Shown here one piece after another: positions 19,430-30,529 of a stretch of 64,000 nt of DNA. The notes beneath the pieces are model-generated. The model was not told the origin of the DNA and did no database searches. It was given only the letters and a program-made list of their open reading frames with translations. Position 1 is the first letter of the stretch. Each line of letters opens with the position of its first letter. The position numbers and the translations under genes were made by a program. Location: positions 496,001 to 560,000 of the forward strand of contig JARGXX010000117.1 in assembly GCA_030374765.1 (NCBI GenBank), read 5' to 3'. The stretch comes from Agarophyton chilense (taxonomy: Eukaryota > Rhodophyta > Florideophyceae > Gracilariales > Gracilariaceae).

Positions 19430-22400
19430 CTACGTAGTGGGGTGAGGATTGCAAAACTCTATAGCCTCAGGAAGCACTGGATTGATTAGTGGAACTGGCA
19501 TCAGATGTAACGTCTGTGGATTGTCAGGCGTAAGGCTAGAGTCGTGCAGTAACAACACATGCTCGTTCCTTCGCACTCGTGACAGCGCCACATACAGCTG
19601 ACCTGCACAGAAGAAATTTGATCGCACATCAACAACTAAACCGTTCAGAGTTTTGCCCTGTCCTTTGTGAACTGTTGCTGCAAATGCAAGTCGAATGGGG
19701 AACTGTCTTCGAATCATAGTAATGTCTGCCAAGGAAAACTCAAAATCAATGCGATGCAGCACTTGTGACTCGATTACTTGACCGTTTTCGTTGAACCTTG
19801 CCACACGCATCGTAAACTGATCCACACGAACTACGACAAACATTTTTCCATTTACCAACACTGGATGCAGAACGTTTCGAATAACCATCACAGGAACACC
19901 AATTTTGAGGCACAGGTTGTGTGGAGGGATACCAGTAGGAGCATATTCATAGGCAAACTCAGGCACAATAGTGTCCGAAATATCCGACTCGGCAGTCTGC
20001 GCTCGAAGTGGCTGTACTGCAGTTGCGGATTGCAAAGTCATTTGCTCACCCGGAAAAAGATTCAGGGCAGCAGTATTGTGTTCATCCACCAAATGGTTTG
20101 TGGATGCAATTATCATTTTGCTGAGATCTACATCTTCTCTGCGCCGCGTCGTGACCCACTTCCACACAAACGCATATGCGGTTTGCATCTCTCCAGTAGA
20201 CTGCAGTGGAGGTGGTATAGTACTCGAGATGGTGTTGCGCGCAACGGCACGCAAAAAAGCCGCAAACCCCGGATCATCTTCTTGGCGAACTTGTTCTGTG
20301 AGATAAAGAACTTGCACAGAGGAATCTGTCCAGAGATTGCTTTTCCATGGCAGCTCGTTCAAAATGTTTGTATACACTCTTCGAACGTTCCCACCCGCCT
20401 CAGGCTCCATGTACGACTGAGGCACAACAGGAAGCAACTGTGAGTAGTCGCCGGCGAACACTATAGACAGTCCACCGAAACATGGCGGTTGCGTTTGTGT
20501 TTGAGAACTTCGCAAGTCTTTGAGTAGCACGTCCATGAGCTCAAACAACCTTCTGGAGAGCATCGAAACCTCGTCAAGTACGAGTAGCTGTAGATTGCGC
20601 AAAAGTTCCGCTCGTTGAGACCGAGGACCGTACTTGGACATCAGTGAAAGTTTTGTAGTAGTACTGTCTTTATCACCCACACCCAAACCAAGCAGACTGT
20701 GCAATGTGCGACCTCCCTCGTAAAGGGATGCAGCGATTCCCGTTGTAGCTGTCAATTCAAGTAGCATTCCTTTTGATTCACATATATCCCGCAACAAATT
20801 CAACATATACGTCTTTCCAGTGCCTGCAGATCCTTGTATAAAGAAAACGTTTCCAGGAGTGGTCAGACGATCTTGATCGGATTGCTGTCGGAGTTCTAAA
20901 GCATTCACAATCGTATCCAGGACGTGTTTTTGTGTTGGTTTCAATGTATTATACCTGGATTGCAGTGTGCTTGCATTTCGCACCACTCTTAATTGGCGAG
21001 TGACTACTGCACGATCAGTCTCAGTTTGTTCCTCATTTTGCTGGATATATTGAACAAAGAAGCTATGCTCACGGAGCAAACGACCTCCATGGTGGTCAGA
21101 TATGCTAATAATTCGTCGATACATTTCCAGCTTTCGCTGTTGTTCATCCCCGGCGTGAATATCGCTGCACAGCGCCTCCCAATGATCAACAACCATTTTC
21201 TCTGCATCTGCGCCTTGCTGATACAGCGTAACTACCAACTGCCGCAGTTCAGATGAAGTGCTGTATATTTGAACTGCCTCTTCAAACGCAATGGCAAACT
21301 CGGTACCGTCACTGAGCAGCCCGCTTGCGATCGCTGCTTCCCGAAATGTGGAAAGCTGCTGTCCGTCAATGGTCCTCGCATCTTCGTCAGAACTTGAGGC
21401 GCGATTCATAAGTAATAAACGCAGTGAAAAAAGCTCTATTTCGGCAGGAACGACGGCTCGAATTCTGGCGACGCACTGATTCTCTTCTGACCTCTCCACG
21501 ACATACATCGACGGATCACAATCGTCTCTCGGCACTTGAGTACTGTCTCCATCAAACTGATTGAGTACACTAGTTGGGAGGGTTCGATACAGGCGCACCT
21601 TTTCATAGTAGGAGAGGTAATCAAGACTGGCATATGTCTTAGGTCTCTGAAAGTACCGTTCCAGTGTTGATGGCTGTGAAGCCGTGTGAATGTCATTAGG
21701 GCTGCGAAGAACAAAAGTTCTCTCTCCCTCCAAATGTATTGCAAGTCGCTCCACAGTGGGCAGAATGGAGACGTAACGAAACTCAAAGATTCGCCAAGCA
21801 GCATTCACGGCACCCACCACACGTTCCCGCATGTAGGCACGGATTTCATTCTGCACTACAGCTGGTTGTTGGGTTGTTGTACCCGATTCATTCTGGTTGC
21901 TAACATTCAGAGCAACTTCTTGTGCTGTGGGCTGCTTAAAAGCATACTTCATGAGGTACGCTACCGCTCCTCCACCCTGCGTGCGCTCTACATTGATGTG
22001 TGAGCGGTAATTCTTAGTGAGTGTAGGATTGTATGGCACGATTTTGAGATCTTCTTCATTTCTTCTTCGGTAAAAAACACGGTTTGTTCCTTCTTCGATG
22101 TATGTTTCTTGGACAATCATTGTGCTATCGTACCCAAATCGGCAACGACCTGCACGATTACGACGATATGAAGAGTGGCGGTGGCGGTGCATAGATAAAA
22201 CGAGGGCGCGCAGTTCGTCATCTTCCCCTGGACTTGGTACTTCGGCTCGAATCAGACTGTCAATGGCATCTACGTCTTCTATTACACCTCCTTCTAACCA
22301 TAGCAGGATGTGATGGTGCGGTACGTTTCGTTCTTGAAACTCCAGCTTTTCTGCAAGTCCCAAGCACTTGGACCCAAATAACTGTTCTGAATTCTTTTCG

Positions 22401-22681
22401 AGGTCTTTCACAATATCGTTGATGATGTACTGGTTGTAAACTCTGGCAATCAAGTCTGGGCGGTCAAACGGGCGTGGAAGATTAGCTGGTGCTGTGAAAG
22501 CACTCCGATGAGTCGTATCCATGCCTAAACGCTTCACATCCGCTCGCCATACGTTCATTGTGACGGTGATGAATAGCGAAGGGGGTCCTTTTCTTGCCAC
22601 TATCGCTTTCACATCCTGTCGTTTACTTTTCCAGTACTTAGAAGAGTTCACTGAGTCATCAGGAAGCAAAATGCGTCCCAA
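19430..22681 (-). pseudogene. Helitron Rep (HUH) and PIF1-like helicase part
   Basis: The 1083-residue open frame starts in the middle of the protein (GRILLPDDSVNSSKYW, the block before the Rep domain). The Rep HUH site is VPHHHILLWL (residues 120-129) and the two catalytic tyrosines are in AYLMKYAFK (Y242, Y246), the spacing used by Helitron Rep. The helicase has Walker A GSAGTGKTY (about 617), Walker B LLVLDEVSMLS (about 700) and a C-terminal ATVHKGQGKTLNGLVVDV plus YVALSRVRR, as in PIF1. All catalytic residues I can place are present, so this part may have decayed only recently. The rolling-circle role is known for the family. Confidence 0.9.
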
Positions 22682-22689
22682 AAGCCTGA

Positions 22690-22828
22690 ATTACGCGTCA
22701 GTCATTCCGCCAGTCGATTGATTTTGCGCTTGAACGATTTCCGTCTCTTGAACTATGCGTGCTTGCTGCTGCCGTTCTAGGTATTGAAGTCGCATGTCTT
22801 CAAATGTTCGTTTGTGTGCGAAGCAATC
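22690..22828 (-). pseudogene. Helitron segment in a third frame
   Basis: Between the two larger frames, a 43-codon stretch reads FAHKRTFEDMRLQYLERQQQ and ends DA before a TAA. It joins the upstream and downstream parts in sense but lies in a third reading frame, so a frameshift sits on each side (about 22828 and about 22695). Confidence 0.7.
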
Positions 22829-23318
22829 ACATTTGCATTAATGGACCACTATTAAGCAAAAAGTTATCTGAATACAGTCGACGCTTTGCATTTTGTGCCC
22901 AAGTAAGCTTCTGAAGATTCCACTGATCGAAACCGAGCCCTAAGCATTCTTGCGTACCATTTCGTGCTTGCAGATACAAACGCAGGTCAAACGGTTTATG
23001 CTCGTCGCCATACGGGTACAGAAGGGGAAATGTACCTCTCTCTGCTAGTATAGAAGACGGTTTCAGCAATTTATACCGCACTCGGGGGTTGCTGTTTGAG
23101 TTTACTGCAGCCCCTGCTTGCTCCGTGTCGCCTGTGATAGCTGCGTGTTCTTCCGTAACTGTTCCCTCAGTCAACTGAGGCACCTGGGCCTCGACATGGT
23201 AGAGACCTCCTGGATCGACTACGAAGGTTCTCATCATGGATGGTCCAGCTCCAGGAGCATCTTCGGACATCGGACCTGCACCTACGTTGTCAGCAGACAC
23301 TGTTGCAGTTCTGGTGCC
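22827..23318 (-). pseudogene. Helitron-like N domain part
   Basis: About 163 codons follow the stop at 23319-23321 in the same frame. AERGTFPLLYPYGDEHKPFD is the Helitron N-domain block (FP-L-FP-G in relatives). The frame ends at GPLMQM where the first frameshift occurs. Confidence 0.8.
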
Positions 23319-24440
23319 CTAATATCCTCGCACTATCACTCCCTCGTTCACAGCTTGCGAGCTTACGTCAACCGTATTTTCTTCTTGTGCCTGCATTTGC
23401 TCCGTTGTCAGCATCGCTCGATACCGCTCTCGCACCACATCAGGTTTGGGCTGAATCACCTCGTAAAGTCTCGGAACCATGTGTTTCACGTTGATGTCTT
23501 GGATAAACGCTCGCAGGTTTGCTCGTGTATAGTGAGCAGGATCCAGAGAAGGAGGCCCTGTGCCCCAAAGAAAACTATACCGCGTGCTGCTCTGTCTGTG
23601 TGCCGGGAGAGCGAGTGCTGCAGTTCCTTCTAGTCTGATAAACGAAGGGCCACATCCTGTGACATAGGACATGTCCATAAACACTTGAGTGGTGGCAAAA
23701 AGCGTATTCAAGTTTAAGGAGTTCGAGTGGAATGCTCTTGAACGGTATATGCTTCGTATTTCTTCATTAGTATGGCGTCTACGAAATGTGACCCCCCATC
23801 CTGAATTTCGTTTCATGCCACAACAGACTCCATGTACCTCTTTTCCTAAAAGCACACACCCACACCACTTGCAACTATGAATTCGTAACGTCCAGTCTTC
23901 GTACGGACACAAACCATAGGTGTGTGAAAACTCACTGCATCTTCTGCATCTGCGGGTTCCTACGGTGGACAACGTCTCAAACTCAGGAATGTTTGCACGA
24001 GTGGCTGGATCAATCCATGCTTGAGCAGCATCGGAATCCCATGCGTAGTAAACGCGATACAATCCACGCTCTGGACGTCCGGCTAACAGCATGACGGTCA
24101 AATCAAGCTCTTGGAGCGATTGTTGTTCTTCTGAATGAATAGCAAAAGTAGGAACCTGCTGAAGCTCTGACTCAGCGGATGGTGCGGGAGCTGGAGTGAT
24201 TTCATCTTCTTCAACTTCCATCGGAGCAGGCATCTCTTCTTCAACATTAGCCCGAGGATGGTTTTCAGTGGTTCTCGTGGTACTTGGAAGTGATCCACCG
24301 ATGATTGGAGCTGTAATGATTTCATCTTCGTTCAAATCCGCGACGACGACTGGATCTTGCACATTCTGACCAGTTTCGTTTACTTGTACTTCATCTGGAG
24401 CATCTTCGACAGTAACCGTTACTCTTTCGGGTCCTTCCAC
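23319..24440 (-). pseudogene. Helitron N-terminal zinc-finger region
   Basis: The 373-codon frame has an acidic, Pro/Glu-rich first half and then paired cysteines: CRRCSEFSHTYGLC, HSCKWCGCVLLGKEVHGVCC. This fits the zinc-finger block ahead of Helitron N domains. It ends at a TAG that is in frame with the next segment, so it is one gene with a nonsense mutation. No ATG is in frame at its start (a TGA precedes near 24487), so the true beginning is lost or spliced. Confidence 0.75.
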
Positions 24441-24933
24441 TCCTGCGATTGTCGCGCCTCTGTTTTCTCCAGAACCTCTTCTTCATCGTCTCCATCTCAC
24501 GCCTCCATAGTTTTGTCTCTCTTCTTCTTCTTTATTCGTTTTATTTTGAGCTTGTGCTAGCTCTTCGAATCTACGACAAAGTTTATGTAATATAAAAAAC
24601 AAACACAACTAAACCGTGTGAAGAAAAATATTTGATCTTTGGTTGCAGTTTGTTGCTTTGCACCCACCGGGGCTGGTTGCATGCAGCTGTCTTAATTTAA
24701 AAAAAAGCTGCAAGACTTATATTACCCAATGCAACTCATGCGCAGCACAGGGACTCTCGACACACTTCTGTTGAAAAGTGACGGATGAAGTGTGCCCAGC
24801 CGGTTTTCAAGCCGTATGCCGTTTAACCCGCGTCCGGTTGTTGGGATGGGTTTGCTATTACTCACGGCAATACTCCCTGACACGCAGTGGAGCAAGCGTT
24901 TTCCAGCCCCCAGAGGTACGACACGGCGGCCGC

Positions 24934-24976
24934 CCCAGACCTTATACCAGCAAGGTCTGCTGGTATAAGGTCTGGG
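24934..24976. repeat. perfect inverted repeat, 19-bp arms
   Basis: The left arm (24934-24952) is cccagaccttataccagca; the right arm (24958-24976) is its exact reverse complement; the loop is aggtc. The 19-bp uninterrupted stem stands out in a region where genes have decayed. Confidence 0.95.
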
Positions 24977-25460
24977 AAACCCTCAAGACTTCCTGAATCG
25001 CCGTCAAACGATCAGTGTACCACGCAGCACCTGACTTTTCCCAGATCCGTGGTAATCAGTGGGCTACTACGATGGCGGCCTGCACACGAGCTCGGCCTTG
25101 CCTAGGTCCCAGGGCTGTGAATCACAGCACTCACTCAGTCTCTTGTCATAGAGTGCTGTGGCCCATGCCTGAAATTTGGAGGTTTTTTTGTGGTTAGGGT
25201 CAAGAGCCGAGTTGTCTGACCCGGTTCATCATCAGTGCACCATATATGCTGTTTTGGAGCCTGAGGGTCGGAGGTGTAACGTATTCTGATTGGTCGGCAC
25301 TTGGGCGGCGCACGCCACTGTAGCAAAGTGCACTCGATAATTATTGGGTGGGAGTGCATTTGCGTGCCACGAGTCAGACGTGTAGGGAGATTTGGCGCGA
25401 AGGGGCCCCCCCTCATACTGATGACAATCATTACTAGGGAGATAATAAGAAATAGGCCTC

Positions 25461-25480
25461 GTATGAGGCCAATTGACCTC
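25461..25480. repeat. right terminal-inverted-repeat-like sequence
   Basis: The sequence ends tgaggccaat, the reverse complement of the start of the 18072-18091 sequence. Another related motif (gacctcacatga) follows at once. Confidence 0.35.
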
Positions 25481-25594
25481 ACATGAATCCATCAGTCGTA
25501 TTAAAACTAGAACTAACGAACGAATTTGTGTGGGATTATATTTCTCAACGATTTAAGTGTGTAATATGCTCACACCTAAAATGGTTAAGTGCGT

Positions 25595-25625
25595 ACAAGA
25601 GAAAGCGGCCTTCGGCCGCAGGCGG
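25595..25625. repeat. 31-bp direct repeat, copy 2, with hairpin
   Basis: Identical to 18481-18511, in the same orientation, 7.1 kb away on the other side of the Helitron. It includes the same gcggcc-ttcg hairpin but is followed by unrelated sequence (ttaagtgcgg). Confidence 0.75.
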
Positions 25626-27098
25626 TTAAGTGCGGATTCTTGCACTCAAAAGCCGAAAAAACTGACAAACGAGATTCAAACTTCGCAGTAATTAAATACA
25701 CGGTTTTGGGAGCCTAATGATGAAACGTTGCTGATTTATGAATGATAGATAACAGTTTTCGACTCTTTGGACTCAAAATAGGTCACAATGATTCTCGAAG
25801 ACTTTGCGTTTTCACCAGTAGCCTTTTATTAGCCAACACTCTCTTTTTTCTTTCTAACTGCTTTTTTTACCCTTTTTATATCCACTTTCCTATACTCTTT
25901 TGGTGCTTCTTGCTAACAGTGTGCTCAAATATAATATCAGCTCATGGCATATGGTGGGCGCTACTCAACTCTTCGAGAAGAATCTGCCTCCTTTTTTACA
26001 TAACTTGGGCCAACTGACTACTGCAAACTATCATATGCACAGTATGTGTGTTCTTGTCGCACCATGTCATCACATTATTGTTAAAACGGTACAGATTTAT
26101 TGTCGCTTTTCTAACACGAAGTTGTAGACTTAGAACTCTTCATGACTGCACAAAACTGAAGTCTGCGATTAATACCCTTGTGTACTGTCGTACAATCACA
26201 TCTGGAGTATGCTACTGTCTTCTCTCGAGAGCGTGGTGACGCTCAACCGTAGGAAGCTTGGTGACGCTCAACCTTAGAAGGTAGACGTAATAAACCTCGA
26301 TGGTAATAGGGCACTCGGAAAACCCGCAAGGGAAAACGGCGGGGCAAATATCCTATACTGTGTAGGTGAAAGATGGTAGGCGTCGACGCGCGGGAAAGCC
26401 TGTGTGGTAGTTGAGAAACAATGAATCAAAAAGTATAGTCGTGGCCAAAGTGATGCCTGCCTTTATCAGATTAGGATGGGGGAGGTGCAGTTCCCTATAT
26501 GCAGTGGACTGCACTCTCCAGATCACCCGGGAGGTGCCAGCAAGGCACGGTCTCTGATCTAGTAGCACGCCACGTGTATGAATTACTCTATAGTACTTGC
26601 TTTGTTTCTCGGCTTATTAAAAGGCGCAAGGCCTACGTGAGGAAGGCGGAAGGCGAACCAACAACTAACCAATCTAAACACCATCTCGGGTGAATCCTAT
26701 GAATTTTAAAGTGGTTCACCACGAAAGGGCACCTATAGTATCAGTTCTTAACTGTTCTGAGCTAAGGCTCTTGTTCAGAGGATACCCTCTACTGTTGGGC
26801 GTTTACCGCCCTTTTTCTGCAGTTTTCTGTGTGTGTGTGTGTATGTGTGTCTGTTGTTTTCTCTACTGTTACCTGTTCATTTGTGTTTTCACAAGGGTTG
26901 TCCAGCCGATCTCGTGTGCATTACGTACCGCCGCACCTGGACATCCGCCTCCGGAATACACAAATTATCCTCAATTTTCAAGCACACCTGGCTGCTTTCT
27001 GCACAATCTCTTCGCATCAATGAACCGCCACTGCACCGTTACCTCTACAGTCTTCAGTGAAATACCACAACTTTCCTTGTCCATCGCAAAGCACCATT
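25626..27098. other. 1.5-kb region without a recognisable gene
   Basis: The region has a duplicated 15-mer (tggtgacgctcaacc at 26234 and 26259, unit 25 bp) and a short TG microsatellite at 26828-26850. Open frames are short and featureless. Confidence 0.4.
26828..26850. repeat. TG/CA microsatellite
   Basis: Eleven TG dinucleotides with one A interruption (tgtgtgtgtgtgtgtatgtg and so on). Confidence 0.9.
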
Positions 27099-27587
27099 TT
27101 ATGAAAAACTGATTGCCTTCTGAGGCCTCCAGTAAGCCCACGGAAAAATTCTATCAAGCACTTCTGAGTGTTGTTGAGTATTTTCTCCAGCAAAGAAATC
27201 CAAGACACGATTCAGATCACCAACAGAAGTACGCACCTGAGTTATGAAGTCACTAGTAATCAGCTTGCGTGATTCGGTCTTTTTTATACCAACATCTCCC
27301 GTTCCTGTATTTAAAATAGTATGCCCGGACAATCCAAAATTGGTCTATGTTGCAGTGATGTCCCAATGCTGTATATTTTTGCCATTTTGGTCTGTGTCGA
27401 AGAAATCGCTTGTGACCCATTTTTCCTCGCCTTGATTGATTTCGTGGTAAGCGTGAGGAAAGACGTGATTTCCATCTTCTCATCTTCGAATCATCGACAG
27501 GTCAAGAAATGGGTTGCGTTTGAGGAATGGATCCAAGGAATCCACAACTGCTTTCCCTCCATCTTTCACACCGATTGAATGCTGTTT
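27099..27587 (-). pseudogene. SnoaL-like (NTF2-fold) protein relic
   Basis: In one minus-strand frame the text reads GDRYKQHSIGVKDGGKAVVD, DPFLKRNPFLDLSMIRR, a TGA (27480-27482), EDGNHVFPHAYHEINQGEEK, SDFFDTDQNGKNIQHWDITA, a TAG (27345-27347), then GLSGHTILNTGTGDVGIKKT and a helical end. The Y-x-QH, GDG-HVF-H and F-DF--x-GKI-HWD blocks are those of SnoaL-like proteins, small alpha+beta cones that include polyketide cyclases and many enzymes of unknown function. Two in-frame stops 45 codons apart make it a pseudogene; no ATG start is visible in frame. Family call from motif order, without a search. Confidence 0.6.
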
Positions 27588-28819
27588 GTATCGGTCTCCT
27601 GTGTATTTTCAACTGCGTGCCAGGTTTTCCCATCTCGGATGCACTTGAGATATAATAGTGTTGCGGGATTTTTGCTTGGACCCTGGCTCAGACGTCGAAT
27701 TGCTCATTCCGACTAATAATGATATAAGGTTATCGTCTCGCCATCACAAAATGAATTTCGTCCTTTGTACACTGATGTATATGTGTGACGAATACCGGGG
27801 AGTAGGACGTGGCCGTAAGTCTGGTGTCAGCCGACCGGTCGTCACGGCTGCGGTTGGAGCCTACATAAGGGGCATGCTTGCAAGAAAGTCGAAAATATCA
27901 TACCCTTTTGCATGGTGCAAAACACGTCTCTTGTGACCGGCTACATCTCGAAATTATGGAATTAGCACAACCTGATTCAAAAAACTTTCAGGACTAAGAA
28001 TATTGGATTTTTCTTGTAGAGAGATCAGAACAGCTCCAATTCCCAGCACAAGAAAGAAACCCGTTTATATTGTCACGGTACAGCGATTTGCGTCCTACCA
28101 TGATGCATTTTTATCCAGCAGCCTCTCCGTCCAGAACGTCTCGCACTCTTTTCTCCTCCGTTCTTAGTGCTTTTCCTTTCTCGAACTGCTTCTCAACGCC
28201 TTTCTGGGGATCTCCAATGAGCTCGCACCTTGTATGACGTCAACATGCCTTCATCATCAACATCAAGCTCCGAATATCATTCTCTTTCTCCCACACCCCC
28301 ACCGCCAAAGGCAGACTTCAAAATTACATACGTGTTTCTTTACGAGCAATTTGTCGAAACGTTACGTGAAATCTCACACAACTAGCGCGTCGGAGACCAT
28401 TTTCAAACCACACACACCTCCAAAGCCATACTAGTGGCACAAATATTGTGCTTCATACATATCAAATGTGATAAATCGAAGAAAACAACAATTGAACGTA
28501 TCCTCACAGCGTTACTGCATTGGGATTTTATGCATTTCTAATATGGCTGGGAGGTGATTGTAAAACCCGAGACATTATCCGACATGAAAAGCCTGGAACC
28601 AATTACGGCATGCGATGGCAATATTTCTAAAATAACACGCCGTTTTCCCGTTTTTTCAACGAGTGGAAAGAGCTCTTCTCGTCGAAGAAAACGTTAGCAC
28701 ACGAGTCCAAAGAAGGGGGTCGAGAAGGATTATGGAACAATTATAAAGAAACGAACAGTGGAGGATGATGTAGAATTGGTTATTGTAGATCATTAATTTA
28801 TAAGCGAAAAAAGGTCTGA
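27588..28819. other. region without a supported gene
   Basis: A short minus-strand frame (about 28220-28100) reads ELIGDPQKGVEKQFEKGKAL and could be the last exon of something lost; a 46-codon plus-strand frame starts near 28244. Neither is identified. The rest is AT-rich and empty. Confidence 0.3.
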
Positions 28820-29707
28820 AACGAAAGCGAGTACCATTTTCTTCGTCAGAATTTGCGCCACTCGTCGTTTTGATTCGCGATGATCCCGAAACACGTCAGG
28901 CGTTCCTTTGTTCCTCTCAAACAATATCGAAGCGGTCTTTGTTAGATATCAAATCAAAATCGGTGGACAATTGGACCAATGTGATTGAGTGTCGTTTCAA
29001 TGATGCTTCATTGGTTCCGTCGTTTCCTTTTGATCACGTTCTTGACGAGCTTGCCTCACTTGAACTTCCACCTCGATGTTACAGAAGTGATTTGTATTTT
29101 GCGGTAGATCTGGAACGGTTTTAGGTCTCTGTCGTCGTTGCCAATTACGAACTTCAAGAAGAGTGGGCAAAATAACCCAGACTTCAAGGAGTTCATAGAC
29201 GGACCTATGGGTTCAAAGTTGTATAAGTTGAGCCAGGTTAATCGAGATCGCGATCTAGTAGAAGCTACTGCTCTTGGTTGAGGAACTAAGGATGAAGAAG
29301 AAGAGATATTGCGTTCCTCTGTCAGGACCATCGACTACAAAGGAATGCTGGATCATGAGGGTGGGACTGGTTTTTTCGACCGTCAAGCGAGTAATGGGTC
29401 AAACTCGAACAGTCGAGTACAATCAAAAAAGATATCATCCGAAAAGTTCGAAGATGCCAGTGTTACGTTCATGCATTCTGTCAGTAGGTTTTTCAGCAGT
29501 GAGAAGAAAGCAGAGAGTCCGGCTGCTGTTAACAAATCTGTTGTATTGGAGCGCGGAAAATCAGCTCTGGAAAAGATTGAGCAGCGCCGAAAGCTTTTAG
29601 TGAAGTTAAATATTGCACAGGAAATGGTAGACAAACAAATAAATAAGGGTGATTGGGAAGCTCTTATAATGGTGATCAGCAAGCTGTTAGACGAACTCGA
29701 CAAGTAT
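28820..29707 (+). pseudogene. broken ORF of an unidentified family
   Basis: One plus-strand frame runs LIRDDPETRQAFLCSSQTIS to FPFDHVLDELASLELPPRCY and stops near 29124; a second frame takes over with NFKKSGQNNPDFKEFIDG and, after a TGA near 29280, EEEEILRSSVRTIDYKG, then a helical, lysine-rich C-terminus (KSALEKIEQRRKLLVKLN). The sequence reads as one protein split by a frameshift and a stop, or by unrecognised introns. I do not recognise it with confidence. It lies between two other gene relics. Confidence 0.35.
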
Positions 29708-29710
29708 TAA

Positions 29711-30529
29711 TGGTCTGTTTATTGTTCAAGTATTAATTGTTCTCTTGGGACCTTGTTAAGTCGAGACCGACTGTCATTGAGATGAAAGGAATAGTACGGC
29801 CACGAATCTATTCCAAATCATTCCGATCGCTAGCGACAGATACAAACAACAGCGGAACGATTAAAGATGGTGGGCCGGTAGTGGCATCGACAACATTAAG
29901 ACTGTCCCACAAGGCTTCTTGGTTCTCCTGAGGTATTCTGGCACTATTTTCCGTAGCGTACAGGAGAAGGAAATTGACGTCACATGTGTTTTCAACCGTG
30001 TAGCTTTGCTCGCCTGAATGAGTTGTATGTCTTCTTTCTTCAGATCGCCAGCTACATGCACATCTCTGGAAAAAACAACCGCGACGAACAGCAAGACAGC
30101 CAGAGCCCTTCCAGACGAATGGGTAGTATCTGGCGATTCTTGTGGCCATCGTGAGAGATGTTGAATCCAGATATCTACCCTCTTGGTACGCTTAGAGTCT
30201 GACTTTGTCGAATGGATGAGAAGACCCCCTGCAGTTCCACTCATAGGAGCAATAATGGCTGCGTTACCAGGTCTCCCGTTCGAAAAAACTGAAAAATTGC
30301 ATATTACATGCGAGTTTGAATCTTCCATAACCAACTTAAAAATCTTAGGGGGTGGCCATCTATCTTGAGGCAAATTCAAGCATGTACCACCCTCTAAAGA
30401 TGAACCTGTTAGTCTGAATAGAGTTTCGCTGATTCCAGTATCATTCGACTGTGTTTCCATGTCTTCCACCATGGGATTCAAAAGAATCAACCCAGGAAGA
30501 GTATTCACCCGTGATGAAAATTGGAAATC
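29711..30529. other. region with a featureless minus-strand ORF
   Basis: A minus-strand open frame covers 29861-30589. Only its first 20 residues continue the 3-ketoacyl-CoA synthase relic; the remaining 220 do not resemble the rest of that enzyme or any family I know. This may be unrelated DNA joined to the broken gene. Confidence 0.3.

Larger units (their letters stand above)
19430..24440 (-). mobile_element. degenerate autonomous Helitron (RepHel)
   Basis: The minus strand carries the parts of a Helitron Rep-helicase in order: N-terminal zinc-finger region, Helitron-like N domain, HUH replication initiator, and PIF1-type helicase. One in-frame stop (23319-23321) and two frameshifts (about 22828 and 22695) break the frame, so the copy cannot make the protein without editing. 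I could not fix its 5'-TC and CTRR-3' ends; candidates lie at about 18.0-19.3 kb (3' side) and 24.6-25.6 kb (5' side). Confidence 0.9.
24441..25594. other. Helitron upstream region with palindrome
   Basis: No gene is recognisable. The region holds the perfect palindrome at 24934-24976 and, near its right end, the right inverted-repeat-like sequence. It probably belongs to the Helitron's 5' flank or to an older insertion. Confidence 0.4.
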
